Part shown: in pieces, positions 50,085 through 57,616 of the stretch | Position numbering within the stretch: position 1 is the stretch's first letter | Layout: each line of letters starts with the position of its first letter | Assembly: GCF_003952465.1 (NCBI RefSeq) | Contig: NZ_CP034448.1 | Location: 6,983,001-7,047,000, forward strand | Source: Mesorhizobium sp. M1B.F.Ca.ET.045.04.1.1 | GTDB lineage: Bacteria > Pseudomonadota > Alphaproteobacteria > Rhizobiales > Rhizobiaceae | Reading direction: 5' to 3' | Length of the DNA stretch: 64,000 bases | The notes under the pieces: model-generated | Database searches by the model: none | The model's input: the letters and a program-made list of their open reading frames with translations, nothing else | What the model was told of the DNA's origin: nothing | Translations under genes and position numbers: made by a program

Positions 50085-50205
50085 CTATGGGTGCCGCGTT
50101 TGGCACATTTTTGTGCAGGTGCGAAGAGTAAATTCGCGATTGCGAGAAGATGACGCGCCGACATTCATCGTCAGAACCAATCAAATCGGTTTAGCTGTTT
50201 CCGCA
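49945..50205. repeat. Duplicated panB start and upstream region, copy 2
   Basis: Counterpart of 16015-16290 in the same orientation. The region upstream of panB (50085-50205) shares ATTTTTGTGCAGGTGCGAAGA, GACGCGC and AAATCGGTTTAGCT-like blocks with the DNA upstream of nrtR. GCACA-TTTT-TGTGC near 50101 is a small palindrome. No gene is present in 50085-50313. Confidence 0.7.
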
Positions 50206-50313
50206 GCTATCTCTGCCAACTCCAGGCAGTTCGGGAGCCAAGGTCAACGAGCCAATACGGGTCAGTTCCTCGGCGTCGATGCGACGACGCCGTCACAATC
50301 GAAAATGACCAGT

Positions 50314-51093
50314 TCATGAGATTTCTGCTGCTTCATTGGTCACCCCCGGGAAAGGACCTGCGGGCGAGATTTCAACCACATTCCTGTCGCTGACCTCGAA
50401 ACGGTGCACGAGCACGCCATCGTCGTCGATCAGCGCGACGTCAAAAGCCGGCGCATCCTCGACAAAGTCTGCGTCCCTGCGCGCGAAGTGCGGAATGATT
50501 TGATGCGCAACGCCGCGGATGGCGCTGAAGGGAATGCCGCTCCAGGTGCCGCCAACATCAACGTGCACATGGCCGTGAAAAATGTGCCGGACATTGCCGG
50601 CGGCGGCGATCGCCCGCATGAGCTCTTGCCAGTTCTGCATGTTCCAAGGCTCGAAATGCGGCAGGCCGATCGGCTGCAGCGGATGATGGGCGAAGAGATA
50701 GGCAGGCGTTTTCTGTTCCTCGGCCAAGCGCGCCAGCAGCCATTCGAGCCGGCCCTGATCCAAAGCACCATGACCGAAGCCTTCCACCAATGTATCGAGA
50801 AAAATGAGGCGCCCGGCAGTCCCGTCTTGGACCGACTGAATGAAGCCATTCGCATCGCGTGGCTCTTCAGGAAATGCGCGAATAAAATTCTCGCGCCTGT
50901 CGTGATTGCCGAGCAGAAGGCGGGCGGGCACCCGCAGTTCCTGCAGCGCCTCGCGCAACAGGACGTAGGAGGCGAAATCGCCCTCGTCGGTGAGATCGCC
51001 AGTCACGACGCAAAGCTCGGCGTCGGCATGATCGCGGCTGATGCGCTCAATGGTCTTGCGAAGCCGTTGGGCAGGATCGAAGCCGAAGAGCAT
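50314..51093 (-). CDS. CpdA-like metallophosphoesterase, N-terminally truncated
   Basis: Class III cyclic-nucleotide phosphodiesterase-like protein of 259 residues beginning MLFGFDPAQRLRKTIERISR. Metal motifs present: CVVTGDLTDEGD, LLGNHDRR, AHHPLQPIG and FHGHVHVD. Relatives start about 17 residues earlier with LSDIHL; that first Asp-x-His metal pair is missing, and upstream codons show no such motif. Without it activity is doubtful, so this may be a truncated remnant. Confidence 0.75.
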   Translation of the reverse strand: MLFGFDPAQRLRKTIERISRDHADAELCVVTGDLTDEGDFASYVLLREALQELRVPARLLLGNHDRRENFIRAFPEEPRDANGFIQSVQDGTAGRLIFLDTLVEGFGHGALDQGRLEWLLARLAEEQKTPAYLFAHHPLQPIGLPHFEPWNMQNWQELMRAIAAAGNVRHIFHGHVHVDVGGTWSGIPFSAIRGVAHQIIPHFARRDADFVEDAPAFDVALIDDDGVLVHRFEVSDRNVVEISPAGPFPGVTNEAAEIS

Positions 51094-51242
51094 GGCGCGT
51101 TACCCAATTGCCCCTCACAGTCGCTTTCGAGCGATTTCGGCTGAGAGCAGAATGAAGGTTGGGCGCCACGTGCGGCTCGACATGGTAGCAGCCGTACGCA
51201 GCCAATATGCTCGCCTCCTTGGTCTCCGACGCTATTTTTCTG

Positions 51243-51392
51243 CCGACGCATGCGCGAGCCTTCCCGCCGGTTCGAGGGGCCGCCGATCACTGCCGCGGGC
51301 CGAACGCGCTTGACAAGATAGGGCGCGTTCACGCGGCCTTGAAAGGCACTGCCTCGGCCTGTTCAGCGCCCGTCTCTAAAGAAACTGCATGA
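51243..51392 (+). pseudogene. Copy 2 of the thiC-upstream repeat joined to a MucR fragment
   Basis: 51243-51333 is the diverged copy of 41527-41620, including GCGCTTGACAAGATAG. It runs into codons VHAALKGTASACSA (about 51324-51392), which match IGQVHAALKGTAGAS of the MucR protein at 27857..28324, and then stops. No riboswitch follows. The joint shows that both pieces were moved. The rest of 51094-51670 holds no supported gene. Confidence 0.55.
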
Positions 51393-51670
51393 CGCCGCGC
51401 TCCAAGCGTCTTGTGGGTAAATCTCTAGTCGTGACGATCATTGCAGTCGTCCGCGACCTTCGGCCTGTCGTTTACGGCAATTGCGTCGTCACCGCATCGA
51501 TTAAAATTGTCCGTGCAAGCGAGCGAGCAAGTCACCGGGTTTGGCCTGACTTCACCAGCAAGGTTGTCATTAGCCGGTGAATTTAGCGACGGTTAAAATA
51601 CGAGTTTTTCGAATTGACGGGCGTTAGTTTTCAAATGCTACCCGTGCTGCATGGACGGTGGTGGTAGAAT

Positions 51671-51880
51671 ATGCGCGGCCTGGGTTGGATTAGAAGGATA
51701 CGGCAGGATGAAGCTCAGCAGATGCGAGATCGTATCGCTCTGTTAGAATGCGAACTGATCATTGCTGCCTCCTCCAGAGGCAAATCCAATTTGCTGAACG
51801 CAGGGCATGAGCTTCGTTCGCAGAAGGCTCGGTTGGAGCGCCTCGAACATTGCATAGCCTCGATGTCTAAACGGCCCTAG
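51671..51880 (+). CDS. Small hypothetical protein
   Basis: A 69-residue frame, MRGLGWIRRIRQDEAQQMRD onward, with a helical, charged composition that could form a coiled coil (LECELIIAAS, LRSQKARLERLEHCIASMSK). No family recognised. Located upstream of the AlpA-like gene. Weak support: no close ribosome site is evident. Confidence 0.35.
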   Translation: MRGLGWIRRIRQDEAQQMRDRIALLECELIIAASSRGKSNLLNAGHELRSQKARLERLEHCIASMSKRP

Positions 51881-52048
51881 TGCTGCTCCCGAGGACCGCC
51901 TGCTGGTCAAGGACGGCGATGTGGTCGCAATTGGGGGCTATATCGGAAATGGGGCAGACACGCGACCATGCGCTCCCACGGAGCCTTTCCGGTCATAAGC
52001 ATGGTCAAATTGCGCAACCCTACTCAACCTGAAAGCTGCCAACGCATA

Positions 52049-52354
52049 ATGGAAGAGCAATCTCTTCCGGTTTTGCCGCACATTCAGGCGCGACACGTTG
52101 TGCGAACTGTGCGCCGGTCACAATTGCGAGAAATCGTCCCTTTATCGGACACGACCATCTACGAAATGGAGCAACGCGGCGAGTTCCCACGACGCTTCAA
52201 TCTGACTCCCCGCTGTGTTGTTTGGGATCTAGCAGAGGTCGAGGCCTGGGTTCAGGCAAGGCGAAACGCCTCGTCTGCCGGGACTCTCGAAACCGCCCCA
52301 GGTCCAGACGTCCGGTCGCGCAAGACGAGGCCTGTCAAATCGGATCGAGAATGA
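52049..52354 (+). CDS. AlpA-like HTH protein, candidate recombination directionality factor
   Basis: About 101 residues from MEEQSLPVLPHIQARHVVRT, with a MerR/AlpA-type winged helix: RRSQLREIVPLSDTTIYEME, QRGEFPRRFNLTPR and VVWDLAEVEAWVQARR. This is the standard fold of excisionases of P4-type integrases and of the Rdf proteins of mesorhizobial ICEs. It converges on, and overlaps by about 20 bp, the integrase gene. The likely role is to bend attachment-site DNA and drive excision (inference). ATGs at 51968 and 52001 give longer forms with no added similarity. Confidence 0.75.
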   Translation: MEEQSLPVLPHIQARHVVRTVRRSQLREIVPLSDTTIYEMEQRGEFPRRFNLTPRCVVWDLAEVEAWVQARRNASSAGTLETAPGPDVRSRKTRPVKSDRE

Positions 52355-53588
52355 TTGCCGCCCCGGCAGCCGGCTGGAGTACGGGGGTGTGCTTCTTGCC
52401 CGCTGCCCAGGCCTCAACCATGTCGGCCCATTCCTGGAGCATATGACGGCGCTGCGGCTCATATTCAGCCTTGTTATAGACACCGCGCGAAGTGCGGCTG
52501 TCTTCGTGAGCAAGGCATTTCTCGATCCAGTCGCGATTGAATCCGATCTCGTTTAGGATTGTCGAGCCAGTCCGCCGTAGGTCGTGCACTGTAAAGGGCG
52601 CAAGCGGCATTTCTTGTCTTTTTGCGCGGTCGACAATGGCCATTGTGACACGATTGAAGGTGGCGCGCGACATGGGTTCGTCGGCGTCATAGCGAGATGG
52701 CAGCACATATCGGGAGTTCGCTGCGCAAGTCTTGAGCGCAATCAGGATATCGAGGGATTGGCGGGACAGGTAGACGTTATGCGGCTTTTTCCGTTTCATT
52801 CGCTCTTTGGGAATGCTCCACACAGCGTTCTCAAAATCGACCTCGTCCCAAGTCGCGTCCAGCAGCTCACCCTTCCGAACCATCGTGAGCAGGATCAGCT
52901 TTAGGCCCAGCCGTATCGTCGGCAATGTTGGCACATGTTCCAACTCAGTCAGCACGATGCGGATTTCTGCTGGGGACAATGCTCGGTCTTTTGCCTCGAA
53001 CGTGGCGATCGAAGCCGGTCCTACCTCGTCCGCTGGATTGGCAATCTTCTCGCCGTGCAGAATGGCATGGCCATAGATTTGCTTAACAATATCCCGGACG
53101 TGAATGGCTGTTGCCGGCGCGCCACGGTCCCGCACCTTTGCGCAGAGCGCCCGCAAGTCGCCAGCTGTTACTTCTGTGAGGAGCCTTTTGTCCCAGATTG
53201 GCAAGATGTCTCGATCGAAGATGGCCTTGCGCATTGAGCGCGTGCTATCCGCCATCTTGGCCTCCTTAAACCAGGCCCGGCCGGCATCGCCGAAGGTGGC
53301 CATTGCAGATAGGCGCCGCTTTTTACGCTGCTTTTCATGCGCCGGCGATTGTCCGGTTGCCACCATTTTTCGGGCCGCAATGCAGCGGTCACGCGCCTCT
53401 GCTAGCGAGATGCCACCCTCACCATAGCGGCCCAGCGTGACTGTCTCTCGCCTTCCATTCATTCGGTAGTCGTAGCGGAACGAGATCTGCCCGGCCGTGG
53501 ACACGGTGGCGTACATACCGTCACGATCAGCAACTTTGTATATTTTGTTTTTAGGTTTCAGCTTCTTAAGTGCAATGTCGGTGAGCAT
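52335..53588 (-). CDS. P4-type tyrosine recombinase (island integrase, IntG-like)
   Basis: About 417 residues from MLTDIALKKLKPKNKIYKVA. The N-terminal DUF4102 arm-binding domain (GMYATVSTAGQISFRYDYRM, GRYGEGGISLAEARDRC), a core-binding domain and a C-terminal catalytic domain are complete. The catalytic residues are Arg in LLTMVRKGELLDATWDE, His-x-x-Arg in FTVHDLRRTGSTILNE, His in CLAHEDSRT and Tyr in RGVYNKAEY. The gene ends the island, about 320 bp from the guaA stop. Mesorhizobial tripartite ICEs have an integrase (IntG) that uses the guaA 3' end; position and family fit this. Confidence 0.85.
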   Translation of the reverse strand: MLTDIALKKLKPKNKIYKVADRDGMYATVSTAGQISFRYDYRMNGRRETVTLGRYGEGGISLAEARDRCIAARKMVATGQSPAHEKQRKKRRLSAMATFGDAGRAWFKEAKMADSTRSMRKAIFDRDILPIWDKRLLTEVTAGDLRALCAKVRDRGAPATAIHVRDIVKQIYGHAILHGEKIANPADEVGPASIATFEAKDRALSPAEIRIVLTELEHVPTLPTIRLGLKLILLTMVRKGELLDATWDEVDFENAVWSIPKERMKRKKPHNVYLSRQSLDILIALKTCAANSRYVLPSRYDADEPMSRATFNRVTMAIVDRAKRQEMPLAPFTVHDLRRTGSTILNEIGFNRDWIEKCLAHEDSRTSRGVYNKAEYEPQRRHMLQEWADMVEAWAAGKKHTPVLQPAAGAAIILDPI

Positions 53589-53634
53589 GGCGAGGGCAAT
53601 CCGAGCGCGTGGCCGCATATTCAGCGCCCGATTT

Positions 53635-53788
53635 TACCGTCATCGATTGTACCGTCAAGGTTTGAAAATTTCTCTTGTAGTTCAATAGCTTACCTAAATT
53701 TTAGCTAGCCTTCTAGGAAATCAGGCGGTGACGGTATCGGTCTCGAGCGAGAATGATGAGGAAAGCGATACCGTCAGGTCTACCGCCA
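53635..53788. repeat. TACCGTCA repeats, candidate integrase arm-type sites
   Basis: Four exact copies of TACCGTCA lie between the integrase and guaA: 53635 and 53650 (plus), 53729 (as TGACGGTA) and 53769 (plus), with a near copy TACCGCCA at 53781. The copies at 53729 and 53769 extend to a perfect 11-bp inverted repeat, TGACGGTATCG and CGATACCGTCA. Spacing and location, next to the integrase and the crossover target, fit arm-type or directionality-factor binding sites. Confidence 0.6.
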
Positions 53789-53903
53789 AATGATTCCGCT
53801 TGCGGGCGATAGTCAGCGATAGGAAAAGAGATGAAAAAGATTACATTTCAACATGTTAAGTGGCTGGCGCCGATAGCCACCAAATGCTGGCGAACGACCG
53901 AGC

Positions 53904-53935
53904 TTTATTCCCACTCGATCGTCCCAGGCGGCTTC
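53904..53935. other. Candidate island attachment site at the guaA 3' end
   Basis: The last codons of guaA (…GTIEWE and TAA) lie at 53905-53935, directly where accessory DNA begins. guaA keeps a complete normal C-terminus, as expected when an element integrates at the 3' end and restores it with its own att copy. The crossover core cannot be delimited because the other end of the element is not in the window. Confidence 0.6.
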
Positions 53936-55467
53936 GACGTTACGTCGTAGACGACGCGGTTGATGCCTTTCACCTCGTTGATGATGCGCGTGGCGGCGGC
54001 GCCGAGGAAGTTCATGTCGTAGTGGTAGAAGTCGGCCGTCATGCCGTCGACGGAGGTCACGGCGCGCAGCGCGCAGACGAATTCGTAGGTGCGGCCGTCG
54101 CCCATGACGCCCACGGTCTGTACCGGAAGCAGCACGGCGAAGGCTTGCCAGATGGCGTCGTAGAGGCCGGCCTTGCGGATCTCGTCGAGATAGATGGCGT
54201 CGGCCTGGCGCAGGATCTCCAGCTTCTCGCGGGTGATGCCGCCCGGGCAGCGTATGGCAAGGCCGGGGCCTGGGAACGGATGGCGGCCGATGAAGCTTTC
54301 GGGCAGGCCGAGCTCCTTGCCGAGCGCCCTCACCTCGTCCTTGAACAGCTCGCGCAGCGGCTCGACCAGCTTCATGTTCATGCGCTCGGGCAAGCCGCCG
54401 ACATTGTGGTGCGACTTGATCGTCACCGACGGGCCGCCGGAGAAGGAGACGCTCTCGATCACGTCGGGATAGAGCGTGCCCTGTGCCAGGAAGTCGGCGC
54501 CGCCGAGCTTCTTCGCCTCCTCCTCGAACACCTCGATGAACAGCCGGCCGATGGTCTTTCGCTTCTTTTCGGGATCGCTCTCGCCTTCGAGAGCCGAGAT
54601 GAAGCGCTCGGAGGCGTCGACCAGGATCAGGGGCAAGTTGTAGTGCTGGCGGAACATCTCCACCACGCTCTGCGCCTCGTCCTTACGCATCAGGCCGTGG
54701 TCGACGAGGATGCAGGTCAACTGATCGCCGACCGCTTCGTGGATCAGGAGCGCGGCGACCGAAGAGTCGACGCCGCCCGACAGCGCGCAAATCACCTTGC
54801 CCTTGCCGACCTGCTTGCGGATCGCCTCGACGGCATGGTCGCGATAGGCGGCCATGGTCCAGCCCGTGCTGAGGCCAGCGATGTGGTGGACGAAGTTGCT
54901 AAGCAGCTTCGCGCCATCCGGGGTGTGGACGACTTCGGGATGGAATTGCACCGCGTAGAACTTGCGCGCCTCGTCGGCAATCGCGGCAAAGGGCGCGCCG
55001 GTGGAGGTGCCGACGATCTTGAAGCCGTCGGGAATGGCGGTGACGCGGTCGCCGTGGCTCATCCAGACCTGGTGACGCGTTCCCCTGGCCCAGACGCCGT
55101 CGAACAGCGCGCAATCGTCCTCGATCTCCAGGAAGGCCCGGCCGAACTCACGATGATGGCCGGCCTCGACCTTGCCGCCGAGCTGGGCGCACATGGTCTG
55201 CTCGCCATAGCAGATGCCGAGCACCGGAAGGCCGGCCGAAAACACTTCGTCGGGGGCGCGGGGCGAACCGATGTCGACGGTCGAGTGCGGGCTGCCCGAC
55301 AGGATGACGGCTTTCGGCCGGATGCGGCGGAAGCCCTCGGCTGCGGACTGGAACGGCACGATTTCACAGTAGACGCCGGCTTCGCGCACGCGCCGTGCAA
55401 TCAGCTGCGTGACTTGGCTGCCGAAGTCGATGATGAGAACGGTGTCGGGATGATTGGCTGTCGTCAT
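53905..55467 (-). CDS. guaA: GMP synthase (glutamine-hydrolysing)
   Basis: A 520-residue enzyme converting XMP to GMP. The class I amidotransferase domain shows VLGICYGEQTMCAQLGG (Cys) and FYAVQFHPEVVHT (His, Glu). The ATP pyrophosphatase domain has ICALSGGVDSSVAALLIHEA. The dimerisation domain ends SKPPGTIEWE. Complete and intact. It marks the start of conserved chromosome and serves as island integration target. Confidence 0.97.
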   Translation of the reverse strand: MTTANHPDTVLIIDFGSQVTQLIARRVREAGVYCEIVPFQSAAEGFRRIRPKAVILSGSPHSTVDIGSPRAPDEVFSAGLPVLGICYGEQTMCAQLGGKVEAGHHREFGRAFLEIEDDCALFDGVWARGTRHQVWMSHGDRVTAIPDGFKIVGTSTGAPFAAIADEARKFYAVQFHPEVVHTPDGAKLLSNFVHHIAGLSTGWTMAAYRDHAVEAIRKQVGKGKVICALSGGVDSSVAALLIHEAVGDQLTCILVDHGLMRKDEAQSVVEMFRQHYNLPLILVDASERFISALEGESDPEKKRKTIGRLFIEVFEEEAKKLGGADFLAQGTLYPDVIESVSFSGGPSVTIKSHHNVGGLPERMNMKLVEPLRELFKDEVRALGKELGLPESFIGRHPFPGPGLAIRCPGGITREKLEILRQADAIYLDEIRKAGLYDAIWQAFAVLLPVQTVGVMGDGRTYEFVCALRAVTSVDGMTADFYHYDMNFLGAAATRIINEVKGINRVVYDVTSKPPGTIEWE

Positions 55468-55523
55468 GGCGAGCCTTTAGAGAAAGAAACGAGTCGACGC
55501 AATGGGTTGCTGGGTCGCACCGC

Positions 55524-56006
55524 TCACTCCGGTTCCGATGCTTCTTCCGATGCGTCGGCCCGTCCGGCGTCGAGCGAGCGCAAGGCGTCCATCAGCGCCG
55601 AGAACCGCTGCTCGCCGATACGATCGATGTAGCCGCGCTCGATCTCAAGCTTGATGCGGTCGCCGTCGCGCAAGGCATCCAGACCCTTGCGCGTATAGCG
55701 CACAAGCTTGCCGCGCCCATCCCGTGGGTCGGGAAACCGCTCCAGTACGCCTTCCGCCTCCAGCCCGTCGAGCAATTGCTGAACCGCCTGTTTGGAGATG
55801 GCCGCGCGCTCGATCAATGCCGACTGGCGCGTGCCGTTGCGGGGGATGTGCCCGAGCAGCCCGGCACGCGCTTCGCTGAACCAGGCGTGGCCGGCGGCCC
55901 GCATGGCCGCAGCGAATTCCGTCTGCCATGCACGGCTCGCCTGCCATAGCCGCCAGCCGACATGATCGGGCAACGTTCCGATTTTTTCGTCAAGCTCCTT
56001 GACCAT
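55524..56006 (-). CDS. MarR family transcriptional regulator
   Basis: About 160 residues from MVKELDEKIGTLPDHVGWRL. The winged helix reads ALIERAAISKQAVQQLLDGL then EAEGVLERFPDPRDGRGKLV, the typical MarR DPRDGR wing. A TTG further upstream lies inside the palindrome at 56026 and is unlikely as a start. Divergent from the gene at 56094, which it probably controls together with itself. Confidence 0.85.
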   Translation of the reverse strand: MVKELDEKIGTLPDHVGWRLWQASRAWQTEFAAAMRAAGHAWFSEARAGLLGHIPRNGTRQSALIERAAISKQAVQQLLDGLEAEGVLERFPDPRDGRGKLVRYTRKGLDALRDGDRIKLEIERGYIDRIGEQRFSALMDALRSLDAGRADASEEASEPE

Positions 56007-56025
56007 ATGATTCAAGCTCCATATA

Positions 56026-56040
56026 GTCAAGATACTTGAC
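56026..56040. promoter_or_regulatory. Palindromic MarR-type operator
   Basis: GTCAAG-ATA-CTTGAC is a perfect 6-bp inverted repeat in the divergent promoter between the MarR gene (start 56006) and the gene at 56094. A second TCAAG lies at 56012. Size and place fit autoregulation by the MarR dimer. Confidence 0.6.
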
Positions 56041-56093
56041 GATACTTACGCCGTCGAGGCTCTTTCGAAAACGCGAACCCGTGGACAGGGACA

Positions 56094-56411
56094 ATGACGA
56101 TACTGAGCAGGGACACGCTGGCCATTATCATGGTCGGAACCACGCATGTCATCGACATGGGCGGCAAGAACGCCTTCATCCACTATGAAACCGACCATCG
56201 AGCGCACATGCTCCTGCCGGATGGCACGCGCTTCCACGGACTTTGGACGCTGCTGGACGACGGCTACAAGGTCGAATGGAAAGATGGCCCCGCCGGCGCG
56301 TGGAAACTGGACCATACACCGGGAGCGATCGACTATCTCGATGCGACCGGCGCCGTCCGTGGACGCATCTCACGCATCGATTTCGGCGATCCGCAGCGCC
56401 TGGCTGCTTGA
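56094..56411 (+). CDS. Hypothetical protein
   Basis: A 105-residue protein starting MTILSRDTLAIIMVGTTHVI, with HYETDHRAHMLLPDGTRFHG and WTLLDDGYKVEWKDGPAGAW giving a beta-rich, single-domain impression. No transmembrane span or known family recognised. Likely regulated by the divergent MarR gene. Its 3' end overlaps the end of the convergent nucleosidase gene by 79 bp. Confidence 0.65.
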   Translation: MTILSRDTLAIIMVGTTHVIDMGGKNAFIHYETDHRAHMLLPDGTRFHGLWTLLDDGYKVEWKDGPAGAWKLDHTPGAIDYLDATGAVRGRISRIDFGDPQRLAA

Positions 56412-57058
56412 TCCGGGCAGCAATCAGCGTCCAGCAGACCACCGCCGATCGCCTGCTCGAGCAGACCTACAGCCGCCGCCAGCTTCTCGTCGATGACATG
56501 CAGATATTCCGTCCAGTCGCCGACGTGCCTGAGATCGGCGGCGCCATCGGAAATGCCGCGCAGGCCGACCAGCGGCACGCCGAACAACTGGCAGGCGCGC
56601 AGGCAGGCGAAGGTCTCCATGTCGACCATGTCGGCGTCGATCGCGTCATAGGCGATGCCGGTGACGATCGCGCCGCCGGTCGAGAGCGTGGCGCTCTTGA
56701 TGCCCGGGATGACGAACGGCAGCGGCACGGTCACCGGCAGGTCGAGAAAGGGCGTGGCGCCCTTCTCGAAACCGAGCGGCGAAGCGTCCATGTCGCGATA
56801 GCTCACCGACACAGCCTGGTAGATTTCGGTCTGCTCAAGCGTGCGGCTTCCCGCGGAGCCGAGCGAGACGACGAGGTCCGGCAGCGCGCCCTCCGCCTTC
56901 AGCGTCGCAAGCTCGGCACCAAGCCGCACGGCGGCCTCGACCGGACCGACCCCAGTCATCAGCGGCGTGAACAGTTCTTTGAGGTGCGGGCCGTATTCGG
57001 CCTCCGCCGCCATGACGAAGAGAACGGATTTTTCCCCTATCCGCGCAGCGCTCGCCAT
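56333..57058 (-). CDS. mtnN: 5'-methylthioadenosine/S-adenosylhomocysteine nucleosidase
   Basis: Phosphorylase-superfamily nucleosidase that splits MTA and SAH. Motifs: VLFVMAAEAEYGPHL at the start, VVSLGSAGSRTLEQTEIYQA, ADMVDMETFACLRACQLFGV and the catalytic Asp in LRGISDGAADLRHVGDW. The family-like part ends near residue 208. About 34 further residues (LLDADCCPDQAARRCGSPKS…) are antisense to the end of the gene at 56094 and may be readthrough after loss of a stop. The thioesterase gene ends four bases upstream, so the pair is an operon. Confidence 0.83.
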   Translation of the reverse strand: MASAARIGEKSVLFVMAAEAEYGPHLKELFTPLMTGVGPVEAAVRLGAELATLKAEGALPDLVVSLGSAGSRTLEQTEIYQAVSVSYRDMDASPLGFEKGATPFLDLPVTVPLPFVIPGIKSATLSTGGAIVTGIAYDAIDADMVDMETFACLRACQLFGVPLVGLRGISDGAADLRHVGDWTEYLHVIDEKLAAAVGLLEQAIGGGLLDADCCPDQAARRCGSPKSMREMRPRTAPVASR

Positions 57059-57061
57059 GAG

Positions 57062-57520
57062 TCACCCTTCTATCCCATCGCGGCCGACCACCGTCATCAT
57101 CGTGCCGGTCATGGTGGCGATAAGCTTGGCCTCGCCGTCGGCGGCAAAGGCGTAGGCCTGGCCGTCGGCAACGATGATGGTGCGGCCGGGCTTTGTCACC
57201 GAGCCGCGGAACAGGAAGCGCTCGCCCCTGCCCGGCGCCAGCAGATTGACCTTAAATTCGATCGTCAGCACGCCGGAATTTTCCGGCATCAGCGAGAAGG
57301 CGGCATAACCGCAGGCCGAGTCCAGCGCGGTCGAGATGACGCCGGCATGCAGGAAGCCGTGCTGCTGGGTGAGCGAAGGCGCATAGGGCATCTCGATCTC
57401 GATGATGCCGGGCGTGACCAGCGTCAGTTCCGCGCCGATGGTGGCCATCGCCTTCTGGCGGGCAAAGGAAGTCCTGACACGATCCTCGTAGTCGGGGGCG
57501 GGTACGATCTTGGCTGCCAT
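57062..57520 (-). CDS. PaaI/hotdog-fold thioesterase
   Basis: A 152-residue hotdog protein. The family signature is GFLHAGVISTALDSACGYAA, with VLTIEFKVNLLAPGRGE and FLFRGSVTKPGRTIIVADGQ following. Such enzymes hydrolyse acyl-CoA thioesters of diverse acids. Its end is four bases from the nucleosidase start. Confidence 0.82.
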   Translation of the reverse strand: MAAKIVPAPDYEDRVRTSFARQKAMATIGAELTLVTPGIIEIEMPYAPSLTQQHGFLHAGVISTALDSACGYAAFSLMPENSGVLTIEFKVNLLAPGRGERFLFRGSVTKPGRTIIVADGQAYAFAADGEAKLIATMTGTMMTVVGRDGIEG

Positions 57521-57616
57521 GGCCCTTCGCCTTCACTTTTGCTGGCGAAGCTTATTGCAGAGGCTGGCAGGACAGGCAATCTCTTATGTTGCAGCGCAGC
57601 AAAACACTGACTGCCC

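Noticed and set aside
50095..50115. TTGGCACATTTTTGTGC as a sigma-54 promoter
   Set aside because: The spacing between GG and GC is 11 and not 10, and the orientation is away from panB.
53860..55632. Open frame of 590 codons on the plus strand
   Set aside because: Antisense to guaA, which is complete and certain.
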